This document shows, one piece after another, positions 1 through 10,283 of a stretch of 39,821 nucleotides of DNA (its first letter is position 1; each line of letters opens with the position of its first letter). The DNA comes from Sabulicella glaciei (GTDB lineage Bacteria; Pseudomonadota; Alphaproteobacteria; Acetobacterales; Acetobacteraceae). The notes beneath the pieces were generated by a model, which did no database searches, was not told the DNA's origin, and saw only the letters and a list, made by a program, of their open reading frames with translations. Made by a program: the position numbers and the translations under genes. The stretch spans positions 1 through 39,821 of the forward strand of contig NZ_JAPFQI010000029.1 in the NCBI RefSeq assembly GCF_026183895.1, read 5' to 3'.

Positions 1-117
1 CGCTTGAAGACCCTACGCGGCCTCACGCCCTATCAAGCCATCTGCAAAGCATGGGCCGAGGAGCCGCAGCGTTTCACCGCAAATCCGCACCACCAAATGC
101 CGGGACCAAACATCTAG
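1..117 (+). pseudogene. IS481-family transposase, C-terminal end (cut by window edge)
   Basis: Reading frame 1 is open from the first base to a TAG at 115-117. It encodes a tail with the pattern LKTLRGLTPYQAICKAW, then EPQRFTANPHHQMPGPNI. This closely matches the C-terminus of the IS481 subfamily whose transposases end in ...TPYxxICKxW...NPxHQMPGxNT. Only 38 residues are visible, so I cannot tell whether the full gene outside the window is intact. A second remnant of the same transposase subfamily, an internal segment, lies near 18.1-18.4 kb on the other strand. Confidence 0.75.
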
Positions 118-180
118 TGCCCAGTGCACCTGAATTTGAGGTAGACCGTGCAGTTGGGCTTGCTTTGGAGGAGGTGGGCC

Positions 181-502
181 ATGGTGACCGATGAGCGCTG
201 GGCGGTGTTGGGGCCGCTGATCGAAGCATGCCGGCCGCGTGCCAGGGTACCGCCATGCCACCTGCGGCGCACAATGGCCGCGATCCTCTGGCGACACGAA
301 AACGGCGCGAAGTGGCGCGCGATCCCGGCCGAGCTGGGGCCGTGGTGGATGGCAGCCCAGACTTTTATCCGCTGGTCGCGGTTGGGTGTGTGGGAGCGGC
401 TGCTCGGAATGGAGGGCTGTCGCCACCCACTATGAGAAAACCGCACGATCCTTCCTCAGCATCCTCTGCCTCGCCGCAGCGCTCGACTGGCTCAGACGCT
501 AA
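181..502 (+). pseudogene. IS5-family transposase, internally deleted remnant
   Basis: From the ATG at 181 (preceded by a GGAGG Shine-Dalgarno) the frame encodes the typical N-terminal DUF4096-like region of IS5 transposases: MVTDERWAVLGPLI, then AAILWRHENGAKWRAIP and WERLL. Around 415-425 the match jumps to another frame encoding HYEKTARSFLSILCLAAALDW and a stop at 502, which is the typical extreme C-terminus of such transposases. The central catalytic DDE segment is missing, so several hundred bases have been lost and the frame changed at the junction. The result is a non-functional remnant that could only move in trans. I could not identify clear terminal repeats. Confidence 0.7.
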
Positions 503-794
503 TGGGCTCTGGCTATGCAGGAGAATGCGGGCATCAGCCACACGACGTGAGTCACTTCGAACGCGAGGCCGGGAAAGCCGGTACCCTGGCCCCGGTCTCC
601 TTGCTCCCAGTAGCGCCAGACAGTCAGGCGCCTTCGATTGCCGCTGGTCACCGGATGGGCAAGCGCGGGCACCACGCGCCCAGGCTCAAACAAGCTTGAA
701 CCGTCGCGGCTGCAGCTACGTCAACTGCGGCACATGGCCGACCTTGCGCTCTGAAGCGACAAGCCAGGCCAGCCGCGCTGGAAGCGGCCTCCTC
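503..794. other. Intergenic stretch between IS5 remnant and enolase-superfamily gene
   Basis: I see no gene with a plausible start, Shine-Dalgarno and protein-like composition here. The overlapping open frames on both strands are low-complexity products of high GC. It probably contains the 3' untranslated end of the minus-strand operon, but no clear terminator hairpin with a T-tract is visible. Confidence 0.4.
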
Positions 795-1862
795 TCAACG
801 GAAGGCGAACCCGATCCCCGGCCGTTCGGGCAGGCGCATCGCGCCACCTTCCGCCACCAAGTCCTCGGCGAGCATGGCGCGCAACGAGACCTGGGCGCCG
901 TGCATCTCGAGCCATCCGCCCGCGCCATGCCCGGCGAGGGCAGCGGCATTGGCGATATCCCAGCCGCCTGCATGCGCCACCGGCAGGCCGTGTGCCTCGG
1001 CCAGTGCCAGCACGCGGACCAGGCCGGTGATACCGCCGCAAAAGGCGGCGTTGGGCTGCACCCAGTCGAGCGCGCCGCGCGAGAGCGCTTCGCGGAACCA
1101 ACCAAGCCCGTGCATCATCTGTCCTGCGCCGATGGGCACGCGCACGGCCCGCCGCATCGCCGCCAGCCCCTCGATGTCGTTGTCGCGCAGCGGTTCCTCG
1201 AACCAGGCGATGTCGCAGTCCTCGACCATAAGCGCGAGGCGTTTCGCGTCGCCAAGGTTCATCCCGCAGTTGGCGTCGATGATGAGGCGCGCATCAGGCC
1301 CAATGGCCGCGCGCACGGCCCGCACGCGCGCCGCGTCCTCAGCGACCGAGCGGCCACCTGCGGCCACCAGCATCTTCACGCCGAGATAGCCTTCATCCAC
1401 CGATTGCTTGCAGACGGTGGCGAGTTCCGTCTCATCGTAGCCGGGCAGGCCGACCGTGGCGTAGCAGGGCACCGACTCCCGCGCGCCGCCGAGCAGCCGC
1501 CAGAGCGGCTCACCCACCGTACGTGCCCGCAGATCCCAAAGCGCCATGTCCACGGCGGACAGCGCAGCGGTGAAGACGGAACCAGCGCCGCGCGGGTTGA
1601 AACGCGCGGTGAGGGCTGGGCCGATGGCCTCGATGCGGCGAGCGTCCTCCCCTTGCAGTGCCTCGGCCATGGCGCCCGCGATGAGGTCTGCGACCTGCGT
1701 CGCCAGGAAGCGGCCAGTGACCCCCTGGCCCACAAGCCCGTCCTCGCCCTCAATGTGGCAAAGCACGAAGGCCGGCGCATCCAGTGCGGCATAGCCACGC
1801 GCTGCGCTGCCGAGCTTGGCCAGGCTGCGCACCTCAGCCGAGATGCTGCGGATCCGCATCAA
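795..1862 (-). CDS. Mandelate racemase/muconate lactonizing enzyme family protein (enolase superfamily)
   Basis: A 355-residue protein of typical length for the family, with the N-terminal capping domain followed by a modified TIM barrel. It probably abstracts a proton alpha to a carboxylate on a small acid. Two metal ligands are visible: Asp in LIIDANCG and Glu in AWFEEPL. His in VAHAGG matches the catalytic His of mandelate racemase. Other key positions differ: the KxK motif reads VKML, the third ligand position (normally GE) reads GAGQ, and the Asp that pairs with the His reads PNAAFCGG. The reaction may therefore be atypical, or this may be a divergent subfamily. The ATG overlaps the upstream ABC ATPase stop as ATGA, so it is translated from the transporter operon and probably acts on the imported compound. 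It is the last gene of that operon. Confidence 0.88.
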   Translation of the reverse strand: MMRIRSISAEVRSLAKLGSAARGYAALDAPAFVLCHIEGEDGLVGQGVTGRFLATQVADLIAGAMAEALQGEDARRIEAIGPALTARFNPRGAGSVFTAALSAVDMALWDLRARTVGEPLWRLLGGARESVPCYATVGLPGYDETELATVCKQSVDEGYLGVKMLVAAGGRSVAEDAARVRAVRAAIGPDARLIIDANCGMNLGDAKRLALMVEDCDIAWFEEPLRDNDIEGLAAMRRAVRVPIGAGQMMHGLGWFREALSRGALDWVQPNAAFCGGITGLVRVLALAEAHGLPVAHAGGWDIANAAALAGHGAGGWLEMHGAQVSLRAMLAEDLVAEGGAMRLPERPGIGFAFR

Positions 1863-2841
1863 GCCGCCACCATGGCATGGCGCTCCGCCGCATGGCAGGC
1901 GGCACGCGCACCGTCCCGGTGCGCGAGGAGAAGCGGCGACTCCACCCTGCAGCGATCGAAGGCGAGCGGACAGCGCGGATGGAAGGCGCAGCCGGGTGGG
2001 GGAGACAGCGGATCGGGGAAGACGCTGCCCAGCCCGGTCTCCGGCAGGCCGAGCCGCGGGTCGGGCGTGAGCACTGAGGCCAGCAGGCCGAGGCTGTAAG
2101 GGTGCTGCGCGTGGAGCATCACTTCGGCAGTGGGTCCTTCCTCCACGACGCGGCCGAGATACATCACGGCCACCCGCGTCGCCAGCATCTGCACCACGGC
2201 AAGGTTATGGCTGATGAACAGGCAAGTGAGGCCAAGCCTCGACTGCAGGTCCATCAGCAGGTTCAGAATCTGCGCCTGCACGGAGACGTCGAGCGCGGAG
2301 GTCGGCTCGTCGCAGATCAGAAGTTGCGGCCTTAGGATCAGCGCCCGCGCGATGGCAACGCGCTGCCGTTGCCCGCCAGAGAGCTGCGAGGGGTAGGCCG
2401 CGGCATGGCGCGGGGCGAGGCCCACGAGGCGCAGCATCTCCTCGACCCGGCCCCGACGCTCGGCGGAACTCCCCTCCCCGTGCACAGAGAGCGGCAGACC
2501 GATGATGGAGGCGACCGTCTTGCGGGGATTCAGCGAGGAGTACGGATCCTGGAAGACAGGCTGCACCAACCGCGCGCGCTCCAGGCGACCAAGGCTCGCG
2601 ATCGGGCGGCCATCGATCAGCACTTCGCCCTCGCTGGGAGTCTCGAGGCCCAGCACCATTTTGGCGAGGGTGCTCTTGCCGCAGCCGGACTCACCCACGA
2701 GTCCCAGCACCTGTCGGCGTCGCACGGACAGCGAAACCCCGCCCACCGCCATCAGCGTGCGCTTACTCGCGAACAGGCCGCGGCTCACTGAGTATCTCTT
2801 CACCACGTCGCGCAGTTCGAGGATGGGCCTGTCCTCGGCGC

Positions 2842-2845
<4 letters not shown>
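1859..2845 (-). CDS. Peptide/nickel-type ABC transporter ATP-binding protein (DppF/OppF-like)
   Basis: A 328-residue cytoplasmic ATPase of an oligopeptide-type importer. The Walker A motif GESGCGKST is at about residues 51-59, the signature LSGGQRQR at about 155, and Walker B LLICDEP followed by TSALD at about 175-186. The C-terminal extension contains the oligopeptide-transporter type region with Cys residues (PPGCAFHPRCPLA). It overlaps the upstream ATPase by 4 bases (ATGA) and its own stop overlaps the enolase-superfamily gene the same way. It pairs with the DppD-like ATPase to form the nucleotide-binding heterodimer. Confidence 0.95.
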
Positions 2846-3836
<991 letters not shown>

Positions 3837-3840
<4 letters not shown>

Positions 3841-4730
3841 GTGCGGCCCTCCGGAGCCGTGGCGTCGCGGATGCCATCGCCCAGCATGTTGATGGCAAGG
3901 ACGAGGACGCAGATGGCAAGGCCCGGCAGCAGGATCACCCAGGGATCAAACAACATCACCTCCTTGGCCTCGGCCACCATCAGCCCCCAGGAGGGAAGGG
4001 GCGGCTGCACGCCAAGGCCGAGGAAGGAGAGGGCGGCCTCCAGCAGGATGGCCTGCGCCATCTCGTAGCTGGCCACTACGACCAGCGCCGGGATCAGGTT
4101 GGGAAGGATCTCGCCCAGCAGAATGCGCGGCGTGGAGCAGCCCACGGAGCGCGCGGCCGCGACGTATTCCAGGTTGCGCAGCTGCATTGTGGCGCTGCGC
4201 ATGACTACGGCGAAGCGGTCCCAGAGCAGCAGACCCAGAACGAGCACCACCACCTGCAGAGAGCCTCCGGCCACGGCCACGACCGCGAGCGCCACCATCA
4301 CCACTGGCAGCGAGAGGCGGGTGGTGATGAGGAAGGACACCACCGTGTCCACGCGCCCGCCGAAATAGCCGGCCGCCACCCCCAGCGTTGTCCCGATGAC
4401 CCCGGAGACGAGCACGGTGAGCAGGCCGATCAGCAGGGAGATCCGCGCGCCATAGATCAGACGGGAAAGGTAGTCGCGGCCCAGATTGTCCGTACCCAGC
4501 AGGTAACGTGGGTCGGACATCTCCGCGTCCACGAACGCGGGCGGGATCAGCCGGTCGTCCAAGATCTGCACATAGGGGTCGTGCGGCGCGACCAGAGGCG
4601 CGAAGACTGCCATCAGCGTGATCAGCCCAAGCACCAGGGCGGCCACGACGAGGCCCGGGTTCCCGAGGATGCGTCCGCGCTTCCTCCGGATTGCAGGTGG
4701 AGCGGGCTGGGGGAGGGTGATGTCGCTCAT
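3837..4730 (-). CDS. Peptide-type ABC transporter permease (DppC-like)
   Basis: A 297-residue inner-membrane permease with an N-terminal cytoplasmic tail, one early transmembrane helix (GLVVAALVLGLITLMAVFA) and the BPD-transporter core. The EAA-loop equivalent, with AAARSVGCSTPRI, is followed by several more helices. I chose the ATG at 4730 (MSDITLPQ) because it lies one base after the DppB-like stop; a longer frame from 4766 would run into that gene. It forms the translocation pore with the upstream permease. Confidence 0.93.
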
Positions 4731-4731
4731 G

Positions 4732-5649
4732 TCAGCCCCGCCGGATCCGGGGATCGAGCCAAGCATTGGCGATGTCCGCCAGCAGCGTCAGCACGACGTA
4801 GAACAGCGCCACCAAAAGCAGGATGCCTTGGACGACCGGGAAGTCGCGGCGTGAGATCGCCTCCCAGGCCAAATAGCCGATCCCTTGCAGCGCGAAGACC
4901 GTCTCGATGACAACAGAGCCCGAGAGCATGTTGCCGAACTGCACGGAACACAGGGCCACCACCGGCACGATGGCGTTGCGCAGCGCGTGCTTCAGCACCA
5001 CGACCCGTGCCGGCAGGCCCTTGGCGTGCGCGGTCCGGATGTAGTCCGAGTTCATCACCTCCACCATGCCGCCGCGCGTCAGGCGCATCAGGACCGGTGC
5101 CGAGAACCAGCCTAGCGTGATGGCTGGCATGATGAAATGCGCGAAGCTGTCGGAGCCCGAGATGGGCAGCCAGCCGAGGGCGAGGCCGAACAGGAAGATC
5201 ATGAGCAAGCCGAACCAGAAATTCGGCATCGCCTGCCCAATGACGGCGATGCCCAGTGCCGTCCGGTCCACCCAAGTATTGCGCCTCAGCGCCGCGATGA
5301 TGCCGAGCGGGAGAGCGATGAGGATCGCGATCACGAGGCCCATTCCCGCCAGCGACAGGGTGACGGGCAGCCGCGTGAGGATCAGGTTCGCCACGCTCTC
5401 CGGATAGAAGAGCGAACGTCCGAGGTCGCCCCGCAGTGCCCGCCACAGCCACTCCCCGTACTGCGCGATGATGGGGCGGTTGAGGCCGTACTCCTGACGG
5501 ATACGCTCGACATCGGCGGGACTTGCATCCTCGCCGGCGAGTGCGATGGCGAGGTCGCCGGAGACTCGAAGCAGCATGAAGGCGATGACGGATACGGCGA
5601 TGCCGACCACCGCCGCCAGGACCAGCCTTCGAAGCGTGAAGCGCAGCAC
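4732..5649 (-). CDS. Peptide-type ABC transporter permease (DppB-like)
   Basis: A 305-residue inner-membrane protein that begins MLRFTLRRLVLAAVVG, the usual DppB start, and has about six transmembrane helices. The periplasmic loop after helix 1 carries the family pattern (IRQEYGLNRPIIAQYGEWL). The EAA-type loop shows RTAHAKGLPARVV, typical of this permease class. It starts 3 bases after the binding-protein stop and is followed by the second permease one base later, so the genes are one transcription unit. Confidence 0.95.
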   Translation of the reverse strand: MLRFTLRRLVLAAVVGIAVSVIAFMLLRVSGDLAIALAGEDASPADVERIRQEYGLNRPIIAQYGEWLWRALRGDLGRSLFYPESVANLILTRLPVTLSLAGMGLVIAILIALPLGIIAALRRNTWVDRTALGIAVIGQAMPNFWFGLLMIFLFGLALGWLPISGSDSFAHFIMPAITLGWFSAPVLMRLTRGGMVEVMNSDYIRTAHAKGLPARVVVLKHALRNAIVPVVALCSVQFGNMLSGSVVIETVFALQGIGYLAWEAISRRDFPVVQGILLLVALFYVVLTLLADIANAWLDPRIRRG

Positions 5650-5652
5650 GGA

Positions 5653-7170
5653 TCAGCGGTTCCAGCGGGACCGGTAGAAGCGGGGAATCTCGTCCGCTGT
5701 GGGCGTAAAGTGCAGCTGGCTGTTGTGGGCGTAGGTCACCGGGAAGGTCCATAGCGGTGCCCAGTAGGCCTGCTCCGTGATGCGGCGGATAGCCGCGGTG
5801 TAGGCCTCACGGCGCGCTGCGGGGTCGGTGGTATTGTCGCCGCGTTCCAGCATCGCCATCACCTCAGGATCCCGTGTCAGGTCGTCGGGCGAGCCGCGGA
5901 AGAAGTAGGAGGTGGAGTTGGCGACGTCGAACAATGAAGTCGAGCCCCAGGATCCGTAGGCAAGCCGCAGCTGCCCCTCGCGGGTGGCGCGTTGGTAGGC
6001 GTCGTACTGCGCCCATTGCAGGTTAGCCGTGATACCGACGGCGCGCAGGTTGCCGATGATCGCCTCGCCCCAGGGACGCTCGCGATAGCCGCCCATGTTC
6101 ACGGTGAAGCCGTTGGGGTAGCCGGCCTCGGCCAGCAGCTCACGCGCGCGGGCGGGGTTGTAATCGTAGCGGGTTATGCCGTCCTGCACGCAGCCGAATT
6201 GATCGGGGTGGCAGGGGGCGTGCAGCACGTCAGCGCCCTCGCCAACCAGGTTGCGGACGATGCCCGCACGGTCGATGGCATGGTTTACGGCGCGGCGCAC
6301 CCGGACGTCGCGGAAGGGGTTGTCCTCGGTGCCGGTGCGACCGGCCGCATCCATTTGCAGGAAGTGGAAGCGCACCGTTCCGCCGGAGGCTACGGTCACG
6401 CCCCGCCGGCGCTGAATGTTGCGCGCCTGATCGGGGGTGACACGCCAGATCCAGTCCACGCCGCCGGTCAGTAGTTCGGCTACGCGGGTGTTGGCCTCAG
6501 GCACGCGGCGGAAGATCAGCCGTTCCACTTCGGGCTTGCCCTTGGCGCCGCCGAAATAGCGGTCGAAGCGCTCGAAGACGATGCGCTGTCCGGGGCTGAG
6601 TTCCGCCACGCGGTAGGGTCCGGTGCCGATCGGGTTGCGGCCCATGCCGTCGCGTCCGCCAGCGAGCGAGGCGCGAGGGATGATGAGCAGCGTGGTGAGG
6701 TATTCTTGCCATGGTCCAAAGGGGCTGGGGGTGCGCAGGCGAACGGTCCGGTCGTCGACCAGCTCCGCCCCAGACAGCCAGCGCGTTCGCCCGAGATTCG
6801 TGAGCTGGTTGGCCGGGTTCAGCGCGAACTCCACTGTGGCCACCACGTCGCGCGCATCGACGGTATCGCCGTTGTGGGCGACGATGCCCTCCCGGATGCG
6901 CAGTTCGATCGTGGTGTCGTCCACGACTCGCACCGACTCCGCGAGATGCATCTCGTACTCGCCGGTCTGCAGGTTGCGGTAGAGCGGAGCGTCCCAGACG
7001 TGGAAGCCGAAGATCACTCCCTCGCGGGTCGAATTGAAGTAGGGGGAAAGGTTCGCCGGCTCGGTGTCGGAGAACCAGCGGATGGTGTTCTGCGCGGGCT
7101 GCGCCATCACGGGAGGTGCACCGAAGGCCAGCGCGGCGATGGCCATGGCCCCTAGAAGCTGTCTTCTCAT
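5653..7170 (-). CDS. ABC transporter substrate-binding protein, family 5 (peptide/nickel type)
   Basis: A 505-residue periplasmic binding protein. The ATG at 7170 (MRRQLLGAMAIAALAFG) gives a clear Sec signal peptide with likely cleavage after VMA-QP, and a GGGAGG Shine-Dalgarno sits just upstream. The longer frame from 7320 has no such signal. SBP_bac_5 hallmarks follow: an early SDTEPANLSPYF segment, LAESVRVVDDTTIELRIREG, and a late YNPARARELLAEAGYPNGF. The bound ligand cannot be named from sequence. It heads the importer operon and is followed 3 bases later by the first permease. Confidence 0.93.
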   Translation of the reverse strand: MRRQLLGAMAIAALAFGAPPVMAQPAQNTIRWFSDTEPANLSPYFNSTREGVIFGFHVWDAPLYRNLQTGEYEMHLAESVRVVDDTTIELRIREGIVAHNGDTVDARDVVATVEFALNPANQLTNLGRTRWLSGAELVDDRTVRLRTPSPFGPWQEYLTTLLIIPRASLAGGRDGMGRNPIGTGPYRVAELSPGQRIVFERFDRYFGGAKGKPEVERLIFRRVPEANTRVAELLTGGVDWIWRVTPDQARNIQRRRGVTVASGGTVRFHFLQMDAAGRTGTEDNPFRDVRVRRAVNHAIDRAGIVRNLVGEGADVLHAPCHPDQFGCVQDGITRYDYNPARARELLAEAGYPNGFTVNMGGYRERPWGEAIIGNLRAVGITANLQWAQYDAYQRATREGQLRLAYGSWGSTSLFDVANSTSYFFRGSPDDLTRDPEVMAMLERGDNTTDPAARREAYTAAIRRITEQAYWAPLWTFPVTYAHNSQLHFTPTADEIPRFYRSRWNR

Positions 7171-7580
7171 GCTCCGCGCCTCCCTGCTCGTCCTGACGAT
7201 GGGAGGAAGGCCCGCAGCGTCATCCTCTCGGCCACGTTGCCCTCCCTCATCTGGCGCAGCACGATGGCCGCCCGGTCTGCCAGAACGCGAAGTTTGCGCG
7301 AAGGCGACCTCTCGCAGCAAATACTTCTTGCCAAATCCTGCGAGAATACAGGCAGTTGTGTGGCGTCAAGGCGCCGCGCGAATGCGCGGTCCTCATTCCG
7401 CTTGCGATCCACTCGGATCCCAAGCCCATCGACTTTGCCCACGCCATGCGTGGTCGAGCCTCAAGGGTGCGTCGAACCTGGGCGTGGGCAGGTACGATAG
7501 GAAGACCCCAGCCTTGGCCGAGAAGCCTGGGGAGAGTTGGCTGCCGCTGCAAGCCCGCGGCAGACCCCTGCGCGTGCCCC
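7171..7580. other. Gap between M20 peptidase and the importer operon; likely promoter region
   Basis: No convincing gene is seen in these 410 bases. On the minus strand the gap probably carries the promoter of the importer operon. A TTGACG (7364-7369) and a TATTCT (7343-7348) are visible, but they are separated by only 15 bases, so this is a weak candidate. A hairpin near the peptidase end is listed separately. Confidence 0.35.
7506..7532 (-). terminator. Candidate terminator hairpin after M20 peptidase
   Basis: On the minus strand an inverted repeat of ten base pairs with one mismatch (CCCCAGGCTT against AAGGCTGGGG) encloses a 7-base loop. It lies about 50 bases after the peptidase stop and is followed by a mixed pyrimidine tract (GTCTTCCTAT), not a pure T-run. 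It may end the peptidase transcript ahead of the importer operon. Confidence 0.4.
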
Positions 7581-8975
7581 CTAGCCCTGCCGGCCTTCGC
7601 CGATGTCCCACCAGATGCCGGCCATCAGCCGCAACCCCTCGCGCAAAAGTGACGCCAGCGCATGCTCGTCCGGTCCGTGCTGGTTGCAGCCGGCGTAGGA
7701 GTTGGGAATCCAGAGAACTGGCATGCCAAGCTCCTCGATGAACATGTCCGAGGGGTTGGAGCCTGAGGAGTTGGGCACGATGTTGGGCGCTCGGCCTGCG
7801 GTGCGAGTCATGCTGTCGACCACCATCCCGACCCAAGGATCGTGGGGATCCGTGCGGGCGGCCCCGAAGACATCGCGCTCGGTGACGGGGATGACCTGCA
7901 CCGCTTCGAAGCCGCGCGCATCCAGATGGGCGCGCAGCGCGGGCATGAAGTCCTTTGCGGGCACGTCGGCGGTGTGGCGGATCTGCAGCCGCGCGCGCGC
8001 CTCGCCCTGCACGGCGTTGGTGGGCGCGTCCGGGTGGCCGGTGATCTGAGCCAGCACGATGACGCTGGTCCAGCCGAAGATCTTCTCAGCCTTCGTAAGG
8101 CCAGGCTCGCCCCAGTCCGGATCCTCCTCGGGCAGACCCGGAATGTCCTCGAAGACGAGGCCTGCGATGGCTTGCCGCACGCTCGATGGGACCGACCTGG
8201 GCGTCCAGCCGTCCACGAGGATCTTGCCATCCTGGGTCACCATGCTGGCCATGGCGTGCGCCAAAACGAAGCCTGGATCACGCAACACTCCGCCCCAATG
8301 GCCCGAATGATGCGCCTGGTCGCGCAGATGCACCACGAGGTCGAATGCGATGCCGCCGCGTGCGCCCAGCTTAATCTCGGGCATGAAGGTGGTTTGCCGC
8401 GGACCGTCGAGGCCGATGAACACGTCGGCTGCAAGTGCGGTGCGCTGTTGGATGATGAGGTCACGCAGTCCTGGTGAGCCCTGTTCCTCTCCCGTCTCGA
8501 TCAACAGCTTGGCGTTGAAGCCGAGCCGGCCGCGCTCGGCCAGAACGGCGCGCAATGCCTCGATGGCGATAAGGTGCTGGCCCTTGTTGTCCACCGTGCC
8601 GCGGCCATACCATCGGTCGCCCTGGACAGTGACGGCGAAGGGATCGAGCCCGCCGGCCCATCTCCCCGCGAGGCCCCGCACGACGTCGCCATGTCCATAG
8701 ATCAGGACGGTGGGGAGTGAGGGATCCTCTGTACGTGTGCCGACATAGACCGGACCGAAGCGGGAGACGGGGTTGTCATGGACCACGCCATCAAAGCCCA
8801 TGCCCTCCATCAGTGCAGGGATGATTTCGCGGCAGTATTGCCGCAGCGCTGGCTGGCTGTCGGGCATCTGGCTCTCGGTAGGGATGGCCACCAGGCGACG
8901 CAGGGCGTCGAGATAACGTCCGCTATCGAAGCACTCCTCTGCGCGCACGATCGCGCCCTCACGGGACGGTTGCAT
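7581..8975 (-). CDS. M20-family metallopeptidase/amidohydrolase
   Basis: A 464-residue di-zinc peptidase of the M20 family (dipeptidase, ArgE, DapE or carboxypeptidase class). Motifs are in order: IYGHGDVV (zinc His and catalytic Asp), GRGTVDNKGQH (bridging Asp), IETGEEQGSPG (catalytic Glu and Glu ligand), VFIGLDGPR, and a late CNQHGPDEH with the last His. The dimerisation domain sits in the middle. I chose the ATG at 8975 (MQPSREGAIV) because a purine-rich AGGGAGAGAAAGGG lies upstream. It has no signal peptide, so it is cytoplasmic. Its position just upstream of a peptide-type importer suggests that it hydrolyses the imported peptide-like substrate. Confidence 0.9.
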   Translation of the reverse strand: MQPSREGAIVRAEECFDSGRYLDALRRLVAIPTESQMPDSQPALRQYCREIIPALMEGMGFDGVVHDNPVSRFGPVYVGTRTEDPSLPTVLIYGHGDVVRGLAGRWAGGLDPFAVTVQGDRWYGRGTVDNKGQHLIAIEALRAVLAERGRLGFNAKLLIETGEEQGSPGLRDLIIQQRTALAADVFIGLDGPRQTTFMPEIKLGARGGIAFDLVVHLRDQAHHSGHWGGVLRDPGFVLAHAMASMVTQDGKILVDGWTPRSVPSSVRQAIAGLVFEDIPGLPEEDPDWGEPGLTKAEKIFGWTSVIVLAQITGHPDAPTNAVQGEARARLQIRHTADVPAKDFMPALRAHLDARGFEAVQVIPVTERDVFGAARTDPHDPWVGMVVDSMTRTAGRAPNIVPNSSGSNPSDMFIEELGMPVLWIPNSYAGCNQHGPDEHALASLLREGLRLMAGIWWDIGEGRQG

Positions 8976-9126
8976 CTGATCCCTTTCTCTCCCTGTCCTC
9001 GTCGGCCAGATGCTTGCATCGAGGGGCTGCCGCCACAACAGATATCCTCTTGGGCCGCGTTCCGGTGGTGCAGTCTTGAGATGGAGTCTCGGAGCACACG
9101 TCTCCGGGTAGAAGCGGCCCTACGCC

Positions 9127-10104
9127 TCAGTCCGTGGGTTGGATGCCTGCGCGCCGGGCCGTTTCGCGGATCAACGTGCGCTCACGCGCCAGCCAAGCGA
9201 CGAAGCCCTCGGGCTGTTGCTCGTTCTCCGCGGCGATCTCCGCGCCAAGTTCCGCCTGTCGGGCTCGGTAGCCGGGGTGCGCCAGCCCCGCACGGACTGC
9301 CTCGCTCAGGGCGGTCAGCACGGGCGCAGGGGTGCCGGCAGGCGCCACCAGCCCGGCCCAGGACCCGCCCGTGAGGTTCAGCCCGCTTTCAATCAGCGTC
9401 GGCACCTCTGGCGCGATGGGCATCCGGCTTGCCGAGGACACGGCGAGGATGCGTGTCCGACCGTCCCGCCAAGTGGGCAGCACGGTCGAGATCTCAGCCA
9501 TCACCAGCGGGATGGCACCCGAGAGTACGTCAGGCACCGATTGGCTCGACCCCCGGTAAGGCACATGGCTCAGGCGCACATCGGCGGCGGCCATGACCTG
9601 CTCGATCAGGAAATGCGTAGCACTTCCCTGACCCGAGGAGCCAATAGCCACATCGCCGGGCCTCTCCTTTGCGGCTTGCAGCATGTCGGCCACGCTGCGC
9701 CAGCGGCTGTCGGCGCGGACCGTCAGGGTCACGGGGCTCCGGCTGATCATGGAGACCGGCGCGAAGTCCGCCGCCGGATCATAGGAGAGCCGTGCCTGCA
9801 GCACCGGCGCGTTTGTCAGCGGCCCATTCGAGCCGAGCAGCAGCGTCTGCCCATCGGGGGCCGCCCTCGCGACGAACTCCGCGCCCACCGTTCCGCCCGC
9901 ACCAGCTCGGTTCTCGATGATCACCGGCTGGCCGAGGTGCGCCGCCATCCGTTCGCCGAGGAGGCGGCCTTGGATATCGGAGGAGGTTCCGGCAGCAAAT
10001 GGAACGATGATGCGCACGGGGCGCTGAGGAAAGGCTTGGGCACCAGCGGCCGGGACATGCAGCAGGGCTGGGCTGGCAAGAACCAGGCGGCGGTGCAAGC
10101 GCAT
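9127..10104 (-). CDS. Tripartite tricarboxylate transporter substrate-binding protein (Bug/TctC family)
   Basis: A 325-residue secreted binding protein. The ATG at 10104 gives MRLHRRLVLASPALLHVPAAGAQA, a short signal peptide, with GAGGAA upstream. Bug hallmarks are visible: FPQRPVRIIVPFAAG near the start, ENRAGAGGTVGAEFVARAAPDG, and SHVPYRGSSQSVPDVLSG. Proteins of this family bind carboxylates or related small molecules and usually deliver them to TctAB membrane subunits, which are not in this window. It is on the same strand as the M20 peptidase and divergent from the aminotransferase operon. The 179 bases between the divergent starts should hold both promoters. Confidence 0.92.
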   Translation of the reverse strand: MRLHRRLVLASPALLHVPAAGAQAFPQRPVRIIVPFAAGTSSDIQGRLLGERMAAHLGQPVIIENRAGAGGTVGAEFVARAAPDGQTLLLGSNGPLTNAPVLQARLSYDPAADFAPVSMISRSPVTLTVRADSRWRSVADMLQAAKERPGDVAIGSSGQGSATHFLIEQVMAAADVRLSHVPYRGSSQSVPDVLSGAIPLVMAEISTVLPTWRDGRTRILAVSSASRMPIAPEVPTLIESGLNLTGGSWAGLVAPAGTPAPVLTALSEAVRAGLAHPGYRARQAELGAEIAAENEQQPEGFVAWLARERTLIRETARRAGIQPTD

Positions 10105-10283
10105 GGGTAGGTTCCTCGGTCGACGCCTGGGAGGCTGCCATGCTGCTGCGATGGGAACCAAGATGATTCTGCCGATTTCCGAAGCTCTCGGACGGGCCAG
10201 GCAGGCTATTGGAGGTCGCGTTGGTGCGTGCCTAAACTTTGCGCCGGAACGACGGGAGATGAAGGTCCGTGATTGAGGTTGCG

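Noticed and set aside
228-2099. A very long plus-strand frame (about 620 residues) spanning the IS remnant and the enolase-superfamily gene
   Set aside because: It is an antisense shadow of the minus-strand genes in high-GC DNA. It has odd composition (Arg, Ala, Gly, Ser rich) and no domain, and the minus-strand frame has clear family motifs.
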